Shown here one piece after another: positions 32,215 through 41,260 of a stretch of DNA of 64,000 bases. The notes under the pieces are model-generated. The model did not search any database and had not been told where the DNA came from. It was given only the letters and a program-made list of their open reading frames with translations. How positions within the stretch are numbered: the stretch's first letter is position 1; the number at the start of each line of letters is the position of its first letter. This DNA comes from JAJXSS01 sp964547135. GTDB lineage: Bacteria; Planctomycetota; Phycisphaerae; Phycisphaerales; Phycisphaeraceae. Where the stretch lies: assembly GCA_964547135.1 (NCBI GenBank), contig CAZJMK010000011.1:1-64000 (forward strand). The letters run 5' to 3'. The position numbers were made by a program, and so were the translations under genes.

Positions 32215-33435
32215 TCAATTCCCCATCATGTTATCGGCCAGTTGGCGTATCTTCTCCACCACCCTCGGCCAATCAAACCCTTGCGCATGTTGTCGCCCTG
32301 CCTCGCCCATTTGTCGTCGCAACGCCGCATCACTGAGCAATTGCTGCAGCGCTTCGGTCACGGCTGCGATGTCCGTGCCATCGACGACGTAACCGGTTTC
32401 CCCATGGCGAACCGCTTCCGATTGTCCGCCGGTGTTCCCCGCGATGCAGGGTTTGCCGCAGGCTGCCGCTTCCAGAAACACCATGCCGAAACCTTCGACA
32501 TCGGTTCCATCCCGCACCGCAGGCATGGCAAACACATCACACGCCCCGTACAACGCCGTCTTCAAAGCCCCGTCCACCGCCCCCAAAAATAGCACATGAT
32601 CATTCAAACCATGTGAACGCACTTTTTCCTCCAATCGTGCCCGATTGCGTCCCTCGCCCGCAATCACATACAGCAGGTTCGGGTGCTGCATGGCCAGCTT
32701 CGCCACGGCCTCGATCACCGTTGCCTGGTTTTTCCGTGGGTCCAATCGACCCACCGTCAGCACCAATAAACGATCATGCCAACCGTGCTCGCTTCGTAAC
32801 AACCGCCCCGCTTCTTCCGCTCCCGTAAATTCACTCAACTGCACCCCCGGGTTCACCACTTCAATCGGCGTGCCCTGTGCAAACGGTTCAACCACCCCTC
32901 GGCTGTAACCGCTGTTGGCCACCAGCACATCCGCCACGCGATGCGCCTGTTTCATCAGCAGCGTCAACTGCCGACTGGACCGACACGCTGTCACTTCCTC
33001 CCCATGCACGTAACAGAGCACCCGCAGTTTCCGCCCGTACAACCGTTTGAGCGGCAGCAGGCTCACCACCTCCGGCACGGCATGAATCGCATGCACCCGC
33101 ACCACCCCGCCTCGCTGATTCGCCAATCGTTGTCGTACCGCATGGGTCATCCGTAAATAACGCAGCAGCCGACCGGGGCTTTCAATCCCCCAATCACGCA
33201 TGAAAATGTCCCGCCGATCCATGCGCAGCATCGCATCCGTCACATGATCGCCCTCCGCCGGCCGAGCGGGCTTGTGCGGAAATTCCGGCGTACCAGGCGG
33301 GTGGTTGTAGTAATCATGCGTCACCACATCCACCGCCGTCGGCCAGCGGCGATACACCTCGTACATCCAGCGAATCGACCCGCCCTGTTCCGGCAAAAAT
33401 CGCTGGCAAAGCAAAATGTCGTGTGTGGTGGTCAT
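32215..33435 (-). CDS. Family 4 glycosyltransferase
   Basis: A 406-residue GT-B glycosyltransferase. N-terminal half: HDILLCQRFLPEQGGSIRWM (about 5-24) and RVHAIHAVPEVVSLLPLKRL; C-terminal half: LVLTVGRLDPRKNQATVIEA (about 235-255), VFAMPAVRDGTDVEGFGMVF then LEAAACGKPCIAG, with the donor-binding Glu pair. Closest in general pattern to the PimB/WcaL-like group. It lies downstream of two repeat-rich gaps on the minus strand with the ligase-like gene. Confidence 0.88.
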   Translation of the reverse strand: MTTTHDILLCQRFLPEQGGSIRWMYEVYRRWPTAVDVVTHDYYNHPPGTPEFPHKPARPAEGDHVTDAMLRMDRRDIFMRDWGIESPGRLLRYLRMTHAVRQRLANQRGGVVRVHAIHAVPEVVSLLPLKRLYGRKLRVLCYVHGEEVTACRSSRQLTLLMKQAHRVADVLVANSGYSRGVVEPFAQGTPIEVVNPGVQLSEFTGAEEAGRLLRSEHGWHDRLLVLTVGRLDPRKNQATVIEAVAKLAMQHPNLLYVIAGEGRNRARLEEKVRSHGLNDHVLFLGAVDGALKTALYGACDVFAMPAVRDGTDVEGFGMVFLEAAACGKPCIAGNTGGQSEAVRHGETGYVVDGTDIAAVTEALQQLLSDAALRRQMGEAGRQHAQGFDWPRVVEKIRQLADNMMGN

Positions 33436-33460
33436 GGGTTACTTGCCGGCATCAATTCAT

Positions 33461-33552
33461 GGGTTAATTGGTTGGTCGGTGAGTCGGTTCATCGGCCATA
33501 GCAATGACAATTCTGTCCGAGTAACCGATCAACTGACTCGCCGATTAACCAC
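33461..33552. repeat. Hairpin with tandem-unit arms, copy G2
   Basis: The left arm GGGTTAATTGGTTGGTCGG and onward to TTCATCGG pairs with the right arm CCGAGTAACCGATCAACTG to GATTAACCAC. The loop CCATAGCAATGACAATTCTGT ends with the same TTCTG found at the loop/arm junction of the IVP-linked hairpins. A GACGCGATAAATCGC... repeat (about 33564) and ACTCGACC tandem units (33606-33650, period 10) follow. Confidence 0.75.
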
Positions 33553-33646
33553 TCCGATCAGACGCGATAAATCGCGGCGCTAACTTCCGAATACGATTCC
33601 GTCACTCGACCACTCGACCACTCGACCACTTGGCCACTTGGCCACT

Positions 33647-34750
33647 TCAATCGCCCCCATCGTACACCTTCATCAACCCCGCCTGATACACCGCCGGGGC
33701 AAAATGTTGTCGCGTGTGGTGCCAGGCATTTTGCCCACGCCGCTGCACTTCAACATCATCATGCAACATCGCCAATGCCTGTGCCCATGCGCTGACATTT
33801 TCCATCGGCAGCAGCCAACCGGTTTGCCCATCGATAATCGTTTCACGAAACCCGCCCGTGTCGTGTGCCAACGTTGGCAAGCCAAACCTTGCCGCCTCCA
33901 ATGGCACCAGCCCCAACGGTTCCACCCGTGACGGACACACCATCGCCTGCACCTGCTCATACAAGTCGCTGACCTTGGGCAAAAACCCCAGCCAGTGTAT
34001 GTTCGCACGCACGCCCAGTTTTTCCGCCTGTTGTTGCAACTGGGCCTGGTACCGTCCGCCTGTCTGGGTGTCCGCCCCAGCCACGAGCAATTGCGGTCGC
34101 TTGTCAGCTGGTACTTGCGCCAGTGCGGCGATCACCACATCCAACCCTTTATCGTGAATCAGTTGACCCGCAAAGCCGATGCGCACCGGTTCGCCTGCAC
34201 CACGACGATGACGATTGGGTTCACCCCCATTTTCCGCCGGCCAATCCACCGCATCGGGCAACACGGTCGCCTGCGCGTTTTGAAGTTGCGTCCCTTGACA
34301 GTCCCCCAACTGCTCCTTCACCCATCCACTGATACACAAAACCGTATCAACGCCCCCCGGCAACCACCAATTCATGTCGTTCGCGGTGATCCCCCAACGC
34401 ACATGCACCACCCTGGGTATTTTCATTTTCGCCCCCAGCACACTCATCGCCTGCGCACTGGGCACATCATTGGCATGCAGCACAGTCGGCTTGAACTCGC
34501 TCGCAATCCGCTGCAACGCACACACGCTGTTTCGCCACCACCACCAGCTTTTCCAGGTCCGCTGCGCCAGCGGGACCACCCACACCGGCAAGCCCATCGC
34601 CTGCACACTTGCCCGCAAAGCGGTGTCATGCCCCAACACCACCCCCGCCTGCACACGGCTGCGATCCAAATGACGCAACATCGATTCCAGCGCGCGTTCC
34701 GCTCCACTGACAAACGGCGCCCGCGCGATGTAAAGCACTCGATGTTGCAT
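33647..34750 (-). CDS. Family 4 glycosyltransferase
   Basis: A 367-residue GT-B glycosyltransferase: RVLYIARAPFVSGAERALES at the N-terminus (donor-site loop with Gly-Ala-Glu), PTVLHANDVPSAQAM (about 80-95), RIGFAGQLIHDKGLDVVIAA (about 195-215), and MVCPSRVEPLGLVPLEAARF (about 275-295) with the conserved glutamates. The start at 34750 is preferred because the frame upstream (to 34858) translates a CCAAGCC-type repeat at 34771-34822. It belongs to polysaccharide locus 2. Confidence 0.86.
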   Translation of the reverse strand: MQHRVLYIARAPFVSGAERALESMLRHLDRSRVQAGVVLGHDTALRASVQAMGLPVWVVPLAQRTWKSWWWWRNSVCALQRIASEFKPTVLHANDVPSAQAMSVLGAKMKIPRVVHVRWGITANDMNWWLPGGVDTVLCISGWVKEQLGDCQGTQLQNAQATVLPDAVDWPAENGGEPNRHRRGAGEPVRIGFAGQLIHDKGLDVVIAALAQVPADKRPQLLVAGADTQTGGRYQAQLQQQAEKLGVRANIHWLGFLPKVSDLYEQVQAMVCPSRVEPLGLVPLEAARFGLPTLAHDTGGFRETIIDGQTGWLLPMENVSAWAQALAMLHDDVEVQRRGQNAWHHTRQHFAPAVYQAGLMKVYDGGD

Positions 34751-35121
34751 ATTCACGTTTCGTTTATACCACCAAGCCGAGTACGAGGCGTCCGGCTTGG
34801 CGGACGACGAGGGATCGGGTATGGCTTGGTTCATCAGGGAGTCGTGACGAACGGGCATTTGTCTTTTCCGGCCGATTCACCGACTCACCGATTCACTGAC
34901 TCACCGATTCACTGACTCACTGATTCACCGTCCCACCGTTGAACCAGTCCGACGCCGACGCAAAGCGTCCGCGCTAAACAAATCCAATCACTCGGCCAAT
35001 TGCCTGTCCCCTCTCCCTCCGGGAGAGTTGAAAACCTCGCCGTGGCGGGGGTTAGGGTGAGGGCGTGTCTTTACTCGGCCACTTGGCCACTTGGCCACTT
35101 GGCCACTTGGCCACTTCCATC
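34751..35121. other. Repeat mosaic in polysaccharide locus 2
   Basis: About 370 bases. In order: a long-form CCAAGCC element (34771-34822), CGATTCACCGACTCACCG tandem units (about 34870-34945), CGCCGACGCAAAGCG (34951-34979), a CCCCTCTCCCTCCGGGAGAG palindrome with GGGTTAGGGTGAGGGCG (35009-35065), and ACTTGGCCACTTGGCC units of period 10 (about 35078-35115). No gene is seen. Confidence 0.75.
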
Positions 35122-36192
35122 TTATTTCCCCCGCCACCGGTCCACCGCATCCTTCACGTGATACATCCACGCCGGCTTCTGCGCCTTTTCCTTGAGTTCC
35201 TTAAACCTGTCATCACTGACACCCAACTCTCCCGCCAGGTCGCACAACTCCCCACACGTGTCCAGTTCCCTTTTCCAAAAACACGAGGTCGCCCGGCTGT
35301 GTAAAAACGTTGCCACATATTCCCGCGCCTGTTGTTCATTCACACCAATTTCCCCGCCCCAGCGCTTTGCAAAATCCATCTGCACTTTACAATGAAACCC
35401 AAACGCCCTTTTGATGTTCCCTTTGCTCATGGCGATGTTGCCGCTGTGAAACCGATAGCGCAGCAGACTCACCGGCAAGTACGCAAATCGGCTGATGCGG
35501 GCCATGCGCAGGGCAAAATCATAATCCTGCGAACGCACCCACCTGGGGTCGTACGGCAAACCATGCGGCTCGGCTGCCGCCGCCTGGGCAATCACTTCCC
35601 GCCGGGCCATCACGGTCGATGAAATCACCAGCAATTCCTTCAGCAACACCTGCACACACATACCCACACACGGGTTGTCCAGGCGTTGCGCTTCACTGGT
35701 GAAATTGCCTTCGTGATCGATGTAGCGAAACGAAGTGTGACACAACCCCGTTTGCGGGTCCGCGGCCAGGGCCTGCGTCTGCAAGGCTAACTTGTCCGGC
35801 TCGCAAATGTCATCATCATCCACAAAACAAATCAGGGGCGCACTGCTCTGATACACCCCCGTGTTCCGCGCACAAGCCAACCCCTGATTTTCCTGAAACA
35901 CATACCGAACCACCCGCAACCCATTTTCGTCCGCGTACTTTTTCACATAAGGCTCAACCACACTGCGCGTATGATCCTTCGACCCATCATCCACCACCAC
36001 GATTTCCACCTTGCCCTCGTAACGCTGCGCCAATACCGAGTCCAACGTCTGGGGCAGGTAATCCGGCCGATTGCACGTGGTCACCACCACCGCCACATCG
36101 AATCGTGACGGCTCGCCGGGTAATATCCGCCCCGGTTCATTTTGGGTTGAAGTCGCTGGTTCGGTCACGGTTGATATCGCACTTGCTGTCAT
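35122..36192 (-). CDS. Family 2 glycosyltransferase
   Basis: A 356-residue GT-A glycosyltransferase: FDVAVVVTTCNRPDYLPQTL (about 30-50), VEIVVVDDGSKDHT, GLACARNTGVYQ, and ICFVDDDDICEPDKLALQ with the DxD metal site (about 117-135). The C-terminal 100 residues are helical and may hold the acceptor. Its ATG overlaps the TGA of the upstream glycosyltransferase by four bases, so they are coupled. A longer frame to 36348 is rejected because it would overlap that gene. Confidence 0.88.
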   Translation of the reverse strand: MTASAISTVTEPATSTQNEPGRILPGEPSRFDVAVVVTTCNRPDYLPQTLDSVLAQRYEGKVEIVVVDDGSKDHTRSVVEPYVKKYADENGLRVVRYVFQENQGLACARNTGVYQSSAPLICFVDDDDICEPDKLALQTQALAADPQTGLCHTSFRYIDHEGNFTSEAQRLDNPCVGMCVQVLLKELLVISSTVMARREVIAQAAAAEPHGLPYDPRWVRSQDYDFALRMARISRFAYLPVSLLRYRFHSGNIAMSKGNIKRAFGFHCKVQMDFAKRWGGEIGVNEQQAREYVATFLHSRATSCFWKRELDTCGELCDLAGELGVSDDRFKELKEKAQKPAWMYHVKDAVDRWRGK

Positions 36193-37217
36193 GAACCACG
36201 TTTCCGTTGCGTTGCGTGTGCCGGCGAGCTCATCCGGGCATGTCGCAATTTCGAATAGTTGTAGGTCCAGGTCATCTTTCCCGCAAAGCTCCGCCCCGCA
36301 TCGCCTGTCAACGTCCCCAACACCATGTCCCCCAATCCTTGAGCACACGCTTTCATCGCGGCCTTGTAGAGCCAGCGTGGTACCTGTTTATCGGGTGATT
36401 CCTGTCTGAGCATGCACACCGACAACCACCCCTGCCGCCTGGCAAACTCGCGGGCATATTGTCTGGTCAATCGCTCCGGCGGAATCGGGTGATGCACCAC
36501 CGCATCGGCTGCGTACCACCCCTTGCCTCCCTGCGCTGCGATGGCTTTGACCATCAGACTGTCTTCCATCCCCATGCGCAACGCGCCGCGATGACCGACG
36601 TTGACATCGAACATGCCTGCCTGACGCACCGCTTCGACCCGCAGCGCCAGGTTGGCGGTGTAAAACGGTGCATCGGTTTGCGGGTTCCACGGACGCGATT
36701 GCAACCCCGGGCGATATTGCACAATCGTGTCCGCCAGCATCGGGCAACGTTTGGGGTCAAACCAATCCGGCGGAAACGTCACCGACGGCGGAGCCACCGG
36801 TTCCACCCGCCCACCCCAAAAAGCACATTCCAGGTGTTCTTCAATCGCCGCCCCCATCCGCGCCAACCATGCCGCATCAAACGTCACATCATCATCGGTG
36901 AACAGCACGATCGGATGTCGCGCCCCGTTCACCGCATGATTGCGGGCAAAACTGGTACCGGTTTCCGCTTCCACCTCATAGCGCAAGCTCGGCAGCACCC
37001 CCGCAAAGCCCATCACCATTTCGCGCACCTGCGGGTTCTCCGGCTCCGGCAACGCGCCTGGTATGTCTGCCAACGTCGCCTTGGCTGCGTTGTCGATCAC
37101 CAGCACTTCACCGGCAACGCCGGGGGCCTGGTGCAGGGCATAGCCAAGCGATTGCAGCGTGGTGCGCAGCGGTTCCAGCCGGCGATACGTACAAATGGCA
37201 ACGGTCAATTGCGGCAT
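36189..37217 (-). CDS. Family 2 glycosyltransferase
   Basis: A 342-residue GT-A enzyme starting MPQLTVAICTYRRLEPLRTT, with VLVIDNAA, GTSFARNHAVNGARHPIVLF, the metal site FTDDDVTFDAAWL (about 117-130) and a C-terminal region with GHRGALRMGMEDSLMVKAI. The start at 37217 is fixed by GGAGGA six bases upstream. It is the first gene of a coupled pair with the GT2 at 35122 and is divergent from the GT2 at 37346, which it resembles in domain pattern. Confidence 0.9.
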   Translation of the reverse strand: MPQLTVAICTYRRLEPLRTTLQSLGYALHQAPGVAGEVLVIDNAAKATLADIPGALPEPENPQVREMVMGFAGVLPSLRYEVEAETGTSFARNHAVNGARHPIVLFTDDDVTFDAAWLARMGAAIEEHLECAFWGGRVEPVAPPSVTFPPDWFDPKRCPMLADTIVQYRPGLQSRPWNPQTDAPFYTANLALRVEAVRQAGMFDVNVGHRGALRMGMEDSLMVKAIAAQGGKGWYAADAVVHHPIPPERLTRQYAREFARRQGWLSVCMLRQESPDKQVPRWLYKAAMKACAQGLGDMVLGTLTGDAGRSFAGKMTWTYNYSKLRHARMSSPAHATQRKRGS

Positions 37218-37345
37218 GACACATCCTCCATCGACCAGAAACGACTTATGATTTGCGGAGGCAAGGCAATAATTTGCCCGGATTTGCTTGGATGCCGACG
37301 GCTTATTGGCCGATGATACTGGCAACCCACTTGGTTTGCATACTC

Positions 37346-38260
37346 ATGCATTGCAACCTGATCATCGCCACCTGGAACCGTGCAGCCCTGCTCAGGCAGA
37401 CCCTTGAGTCGTTGCTGACATTGCAAACCCCCGCCGGCATGAACTGGGACGTTACCGTCGCTGACAATCACAGCACCGACACCACCGCAGCGTTGGTAAA
37501 GTCGATGCAACCACATTTTGAAGGTCGCCTGCAATACCTATACGAACCTACGCAGGGTAAAAGCTTTGCGCTCAACCGTGCCCTGGCGCAGACGCAAGGT
37601 GATTGGGTGCTTTTTTTGGATGATGATGTGAAGGCTTCGTCGGGGCTTCTATTGGCTTATCAACAAGGGTTATCACGTCACCCGTGGGCGGTGGTCATGG
37701 GTGGGCCGATTGAACCCTGGTTCCCCGAAGGTCAACGCTACACCAATAAGCAGCACTGGTTGCTGGCTCACTACCCCGCATGTTTCGGCATTCAAGCCTT
37801 CGACGATGATTTGCAGATGAACCCCCCGGCTCAGAGTGCCTGGGGTGCGAACATGATGGTGCAACGCAGTGCCTTGCCTGCGACAGGGTTTGACACCCAG
37901 CGCGGCATGGTGGCCGGTCGGCGCATCGCCGGCGAAGACGTTGCCATGGTTCAATACGTATTGCAAACCAGCGGCAGCGAAGGTTGGTTGATCGCAGGGG
38001 CAAGCGTCGCGCATTACACCCCAGCCGACATGGTGCATTGGCGGCGCGTCTGGCAGTGGCAGCGTGCCATCGGTTCCGGCTGGACCGCCAGCCGAGGTCG
38101 CCCCGTTCCCGGTAAACTCGGTGTACCCTGGTGGGCCTACGGCGAATTTTCCCGACGTGCCATCCGCCTGGCCCTGCATTGGCGACCCTCATCCACCCGT
38201 GAATTTGGCGAAGCCTTCGTCGCCGCAGCCCAATGGTGGGGGTATTTGAAGGGGAATTGA
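37346..38260 (+). CDS. Family 2 glycosyltransferase
   Basis: A 304-residue GT-A enzyme: HCNLIIATWNRAALLRQTLE at the N-terminus, WDVTVADNHSTDTTAALV, GKSFALNRALAQTQGDWVLF, the metal site LFLDDDVKASSGLL (about 90-104), and GEDVAMVQYVLQ, probably carrying the catalytic-base acid. Upstream ATGs exist at 37292 and 37313 without a good SD, so the start is chosen on homology. It is divergent from the coupled GT2 pair and probably belongs to the same polysaccharide pathway. Confidence 0.86.
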   Translation: MHCNLIIATWNRAALLRQTLESLLTLQTPAGMNWDVTVADNHSTDTTAALVKSMQPHFEGRLQYLYEPTQGKSFALNRALAQTQGDWVLFLDDDVKASSGLLLAYQQGLSRHPWAVVMGGPIEPWFPEGQRYTNKQHWLLAHYPACFGIQAFDDDLQMNPPAQSAWGANMMVQRSALPATGFDTQRGMVAGRRIAGEDVAMVQYVLQTSGSEGWLIAGASVAHYTPADMVHWRRVWQWQRAIGSGWTASRGRPVPGKLGVPWWAYGEFSRRAIRLALHWRPSSTREFGEAFVAAAQWWGYLKGN

Positions 38261-38461
38261 TTTCGAATGTCGAATTTCGGATTTCGAATTTGAAAGATGA
38301 TCAAGGCATGCAAATCATGACCGTTCCAATATCCGATTTTGCAGGTCAAACCAACGTCTTCATGAAGTATCATGCTTCTTTAATTCCGAAATCCGACGAC
38401 ATTAACAGCGGGGCTTTCCGCTAAATCCGAAATTCGAAATCCGAAATTCGAAATTGCCATC

Positions 38462-39382
38462 GTGACCACCACTTCCGTCATCATCCCCGCATACAACCGA
38501 GCGGCGCTCATCGGCGCGACGCTCGATTCGGTGCTGGCGCAGAACCACCCGGTGAGTGAGGTGCTGGTCGTTGACGATGGCTCAACCGACAACACCCGTG
38601 AAGTGGTGCGTGAATACGAAACACGCTCACAGGGCATCATCCGTCTGATCGAACAAAAAAATGCAGGCCCCTCGGTTGCGCGCAATCACGGGTTGTCGCT
38701 GTGCAAGGGTGATTACGTGGCGTTTTTGGATGCTGATGACCTTTGGCTGCCCACCAAAATCCAAAAGCAACTTGCCTTGCTGCAAAGCGACCCGACGGCC
38801 GTCGCTTGTTACACGCGCATGTTCCAGTTTCAAAAAAACCTCGACGACCTGGGCAGACCGCAAACACAGAACGTGATCGATGAACCCGATTTTGCCCATG
38901 TGTTTCTGACCATGTGCATTCAGTCGTCGATGCCGATGATCCGTGGCCCCATCGCCCGGTCGCTGCGCTTTGAAGAAAACATCCGTGCTGCGGAGGACGC
39001 GATCTATTTTGCACAAGTCGCCCAGCATGGTCGCTGGCGGCTGCTGGACGAACCACTGGTGGCTTACCGTGTGCATGGGGTGCAACTCACCGCCGACCCC
39101 AATCACCTGTTGCAACACGTCACCGTCCGCGGGCAATGGCTGCATCAACATGCGGCTCAGTTACCTGCAGGGCAAGCTGGTGAACTGGAAGAAAAACTAT
39201 GGGCGAAACTGGTGCAAAACCTGGAAAGCCGATACTGGCGACGTGAAGTGGACGGACTGCGCCGGCTTGTCGAACAAATGCGTGAGCATCGCCCGCAAGC
39301 CCTGACCCACAGTTTTTTGAACACCGCCCGCATTCACCCGCGCTGGGTGTATCGTCTGCGCGATCTGCTCATCAAAGGTTGA
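38462..39382 (+). CDS. Family 2 glycosyltransferase
   Basis: A 306-residue GT-A enzyme with the standard order: TTTSVIIPAYNRAALIGATL, VLVVDDGSTDNTREVVR, NAGPSVARNHGLSLCKGDYV, and the metal site FLDADDLWLPTKIQKQLAL (about 86-105). The C-terminal part (EDAIYFAQVAQHGRW, YRVHGVQLT) is typical of small LPS/teichoic-type transferases. The start is GTG at 38462, needed to keep the first beta strand; the SD is not clear because TTCGAAA repeats lie immediately upstream. Confidence 0.88.
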   Translation: MTTTSVIIPAYNRAALIGATLDSVLAQNHPVSEVLVVDDGSTDNTREVVREYETRSQGIIRLIEQKNAGPSVARNHGLSLCKGDYVAFLDADDLWLPTKIQKQLALLQSDPTAVACYTRMFQFQKNLDDLGRPQTQNVIDEPDFAHVFLTMCIQSSMPMIRGPIARSLRFEENIRAAEDAIYFAQVAQHGRWRLLDEPLVAYRVHGVQLTADPNHLLQHVTVRGQWLHQHAAQLPAGQAGELEEKLWAKLVQNLESRYWRREVDGLRRLVEQMREHRPQALTHSFLNTARIHPRWVYRLRDLLIKG

Positions 39383-39442
39383 TCGAATGAGTGCCAGAAC
39401 CAAGCCAAGAACGAGGCTAAACAAGCCGAGGGCTTGGGTATT

Positions 39443-39538
39443 GATCGGGTTCATCGGTGATTCGGTTGATCGGTTACTCGGTCATAACTGCCTTTGCTCT
39501 TGCCGATTAACCGACTCACCGACCAACCGATGAACCAC
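39443..39538. repeat. Hairpin with tandem-unit arms, copy G3
   Basis: The left arm GATCGGGTTCATCGG to GGTTACTCGG pairs with the right arm CCGATTAACCGACTCACCG to GATGAACCAC around a loop of about 25 bases. It is preceded by a CCAAGCC element (39400-39440) and followed by the GACGCGATCAATCGC... and CGCCGACGCAAAGCG repeats (about 39546-39605): the same module order as elsewhere, in the opposite direction. Confidence 0.74.
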
Positions 39539-39647
39539 ACCAACCAGACGCGATCAATCGCGGCGCTAACAATCATCACGCCGACGCAAAGCGTCCGCGT
39601 TAAACATTTCAAATCACTTGGCCACTTCAGTGTGCTAAACTTCCGCG

Positions 39648-41234
39648 ATGATTCGATCACGCCATCACGCATGGTTCTGCTTCGCACTCGCACTCGCGCT
39701 GCTGGTGATGTTGTCACCGCTGCACGCAGCCGACCTCGAACACGAATTCACCCGCGCCTTGTCGGGCATCAAACTCGGCAAAACCAAGGTGAGCCTGTGC
39801 GTGCTGGATGTCACCACCGGGCGAACGCTCGTCAGCATCGAAGCCGACGAACCGATGATTCCCGCCAGTAACATGAAACTGGTCACCAGTGCCGCTGCCC
39901 TGGGCGTGCTGGGTCCGCAATACACGTTTCGCACCGAGCTGCGTGTGTTGGAACTCGATGCTCAGGGGCGGGCGGTGCTGCTCGTAAAAGGGGACGGCGA
40001 CCCGGCCCTGGCCGACTCCAAATTGCTCGAAGCCCACCAAATCGATGTCGATCAGGCGGCTGCAAGCTGGGTCAGTGCCATTCAGCAAGGCGGGGTACGC
40101 AGCGTGGCGCGCCTGATCATCGACGATCGCGCTTTTGATCGTCAGTTCGTACACCCCACCTGGCCCGCGAATCAGTTGAACTCATGGTATTGCGCACAGA
40201 TTGCGGGCATCAATTTTTACACCAACTGTTTGGATGTGTTCGCCACGCCGCAGGAACCGGGTCAGGTGCCCAGGGTGACGTTCGTGCCGGAGGTTCCGTG
40301 GGTGACGCTGGTCAATCGTTCCATCTCCGGCGGAGCCGACAACTTCATCATCACCCGCAAGCCCGACACCAACGAATTCGTCAGCTCCGGCAATGTCAAA
40401 AACCGCACCCGTAACCCGGTGTGGGTGACCATTCACGATCCGCCGATTTTCTTTGCCCAGTTTTTGGCGCATCGTTTGGGTTCAGCGGGCATCCCTGTTT
40501 CACAGATCGAACGCGTCGGCTGGGAAGATCGACTCCCCGAAGGCAAATCACTGCCCGACCTGCAGCGCACCGCCATCGGCGCGATTCTGCAACGCTGTAA
40601 CAAGGACTCGCAGAACATGTTCGCTGAGGCTTTGCTCAAACGCATGGGTCGGCAAATCACCGGGACGCCCGGCAGTTGGGACAACGGCGCCGCAGCCGTG
40701 CGTCAATTTCTCGCCCAACGACTGGGGCCTAAAGCGGTGTCGATCACCATTGCCGACGGCAGCGGAATGAGCCGTGATAACCGCGTCACGGCTGGCGCAC
40801 TGGTCGATTTACTGGCCGCGATGATGCGTGACCCGCGCTTGGGGGATGTTTATTTTCGCAGCCTGGCGGTGGCGGGGGTCGATGGCACACTGACCCGCCG
40901 ATTGAACAAGGACCTGCGCGGCACGGTGCATGGCAAAACCGGCTACATCGCCGGGGTATCGACGATCAGCGGCGTCCTCGTGCTGCCGCCGTTTGGCACC
41001 CCCGGCAATGCCTCCGCCGCTGACCTTGGCACAACCCAAAGTACCAATACCGTCAACAGCACCACCAGCAACAATGCCGCAACCACCATCGCCGGTCAGG
41101 CCCCTGCTTCCACCGCGCGCATGTTCGCCTTTTCACTGCTGTTCAACGACATCGATCAAAGCGTTTCGGTTCATGACATCCGCAATCTGCAAGACCGACT
41201 GATACGTTTGATCGATGAACATGTCGGGCCTTGA
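39648..41234 (+). CDS. dacB: D-alanyl-D-alanine carboxypeptidase/endopeptidase (PBP4, DacB type)
   Basis: Periplasmic class C penicillin-binding protein that trims or cleaves peptidoglycan cross-links. The 528-residue product has a signal peptide (about 1-28, ending LHAAD) and all three active-site motifs: SNMK (74-77, with the nucleophile Ser), SQN (KDSQNMFAEAL, about 323-333) and KTG (HGKTGYIAG, about 432-440). A large domain is inserted between the first two motifs, as in E. coli PBP4. A Thr/Asn/Ser-rich low-complexity stretch near 465-490 is unusual and probably a surface loop. It converges on hscA with a 26-base gap. Confidence 0.93.
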   Translation: MIRSRHHAWFCFALALALLVMLSPLHAADLEHEFTRALSGIKLGKTKVSLCVLDVTTGRTLVSIEADEPMIPASNMKLVTSAAALGVLGPQYTFRTELRVLELDAQGRAVLLVKGDGDPALADSKLLEAHQIDVDQAAASWVSAIQQGGVRSVARLIIDDRAFDRQFVHPTWPANQLNSWYCAQIAGINFYTNCLDVFATPQEPGQVPRVTFVPEVPWVTLVNRSISGGADNFIITRKPDTNEFVSSGNVKNRTRNPVWVTIHDPPIFFAQFLAHRLGSAGIPVSQIERVGWEDRLPEGKSLPDLQRTAIGAILQRCNKDSQNMFAEALLKRMGRQITGTPGSWDNGAAAVRQFLAQRLGPKAVSITIADGSGMSRDNRVTAGALVDLLAAMMRDPRLGDVYFRSLAVAGVDGTLTRRLNKDLRGTVHGKTGYIAGVSTISGVLVLPPFGTPGNASAADLGTTQSTNTVNSTTSNNAATTIAGQAPASTARMFAFSLLFNDIDQSVSVHDIRNLQDRLIRLIDEHVGP

Positions 41235-41260
41235 GTATCGTGCAAGCACCATCATCAGTC

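Noticed and set aside
30518..32218. Longer 566-codon version of the ligase-like protein
   Set aside because: The first 120 codons translate GGCCCAGCCG and CCAAGCC repeats; membrane topology begins properly at 31852.
33600..33650. CRISPR-like look of the ACTCGACC/ACTTGGCC arrays
   Set aside because: The period is 10 bases with no spacers, and no cas genes are near. These are degenerate tandem units.
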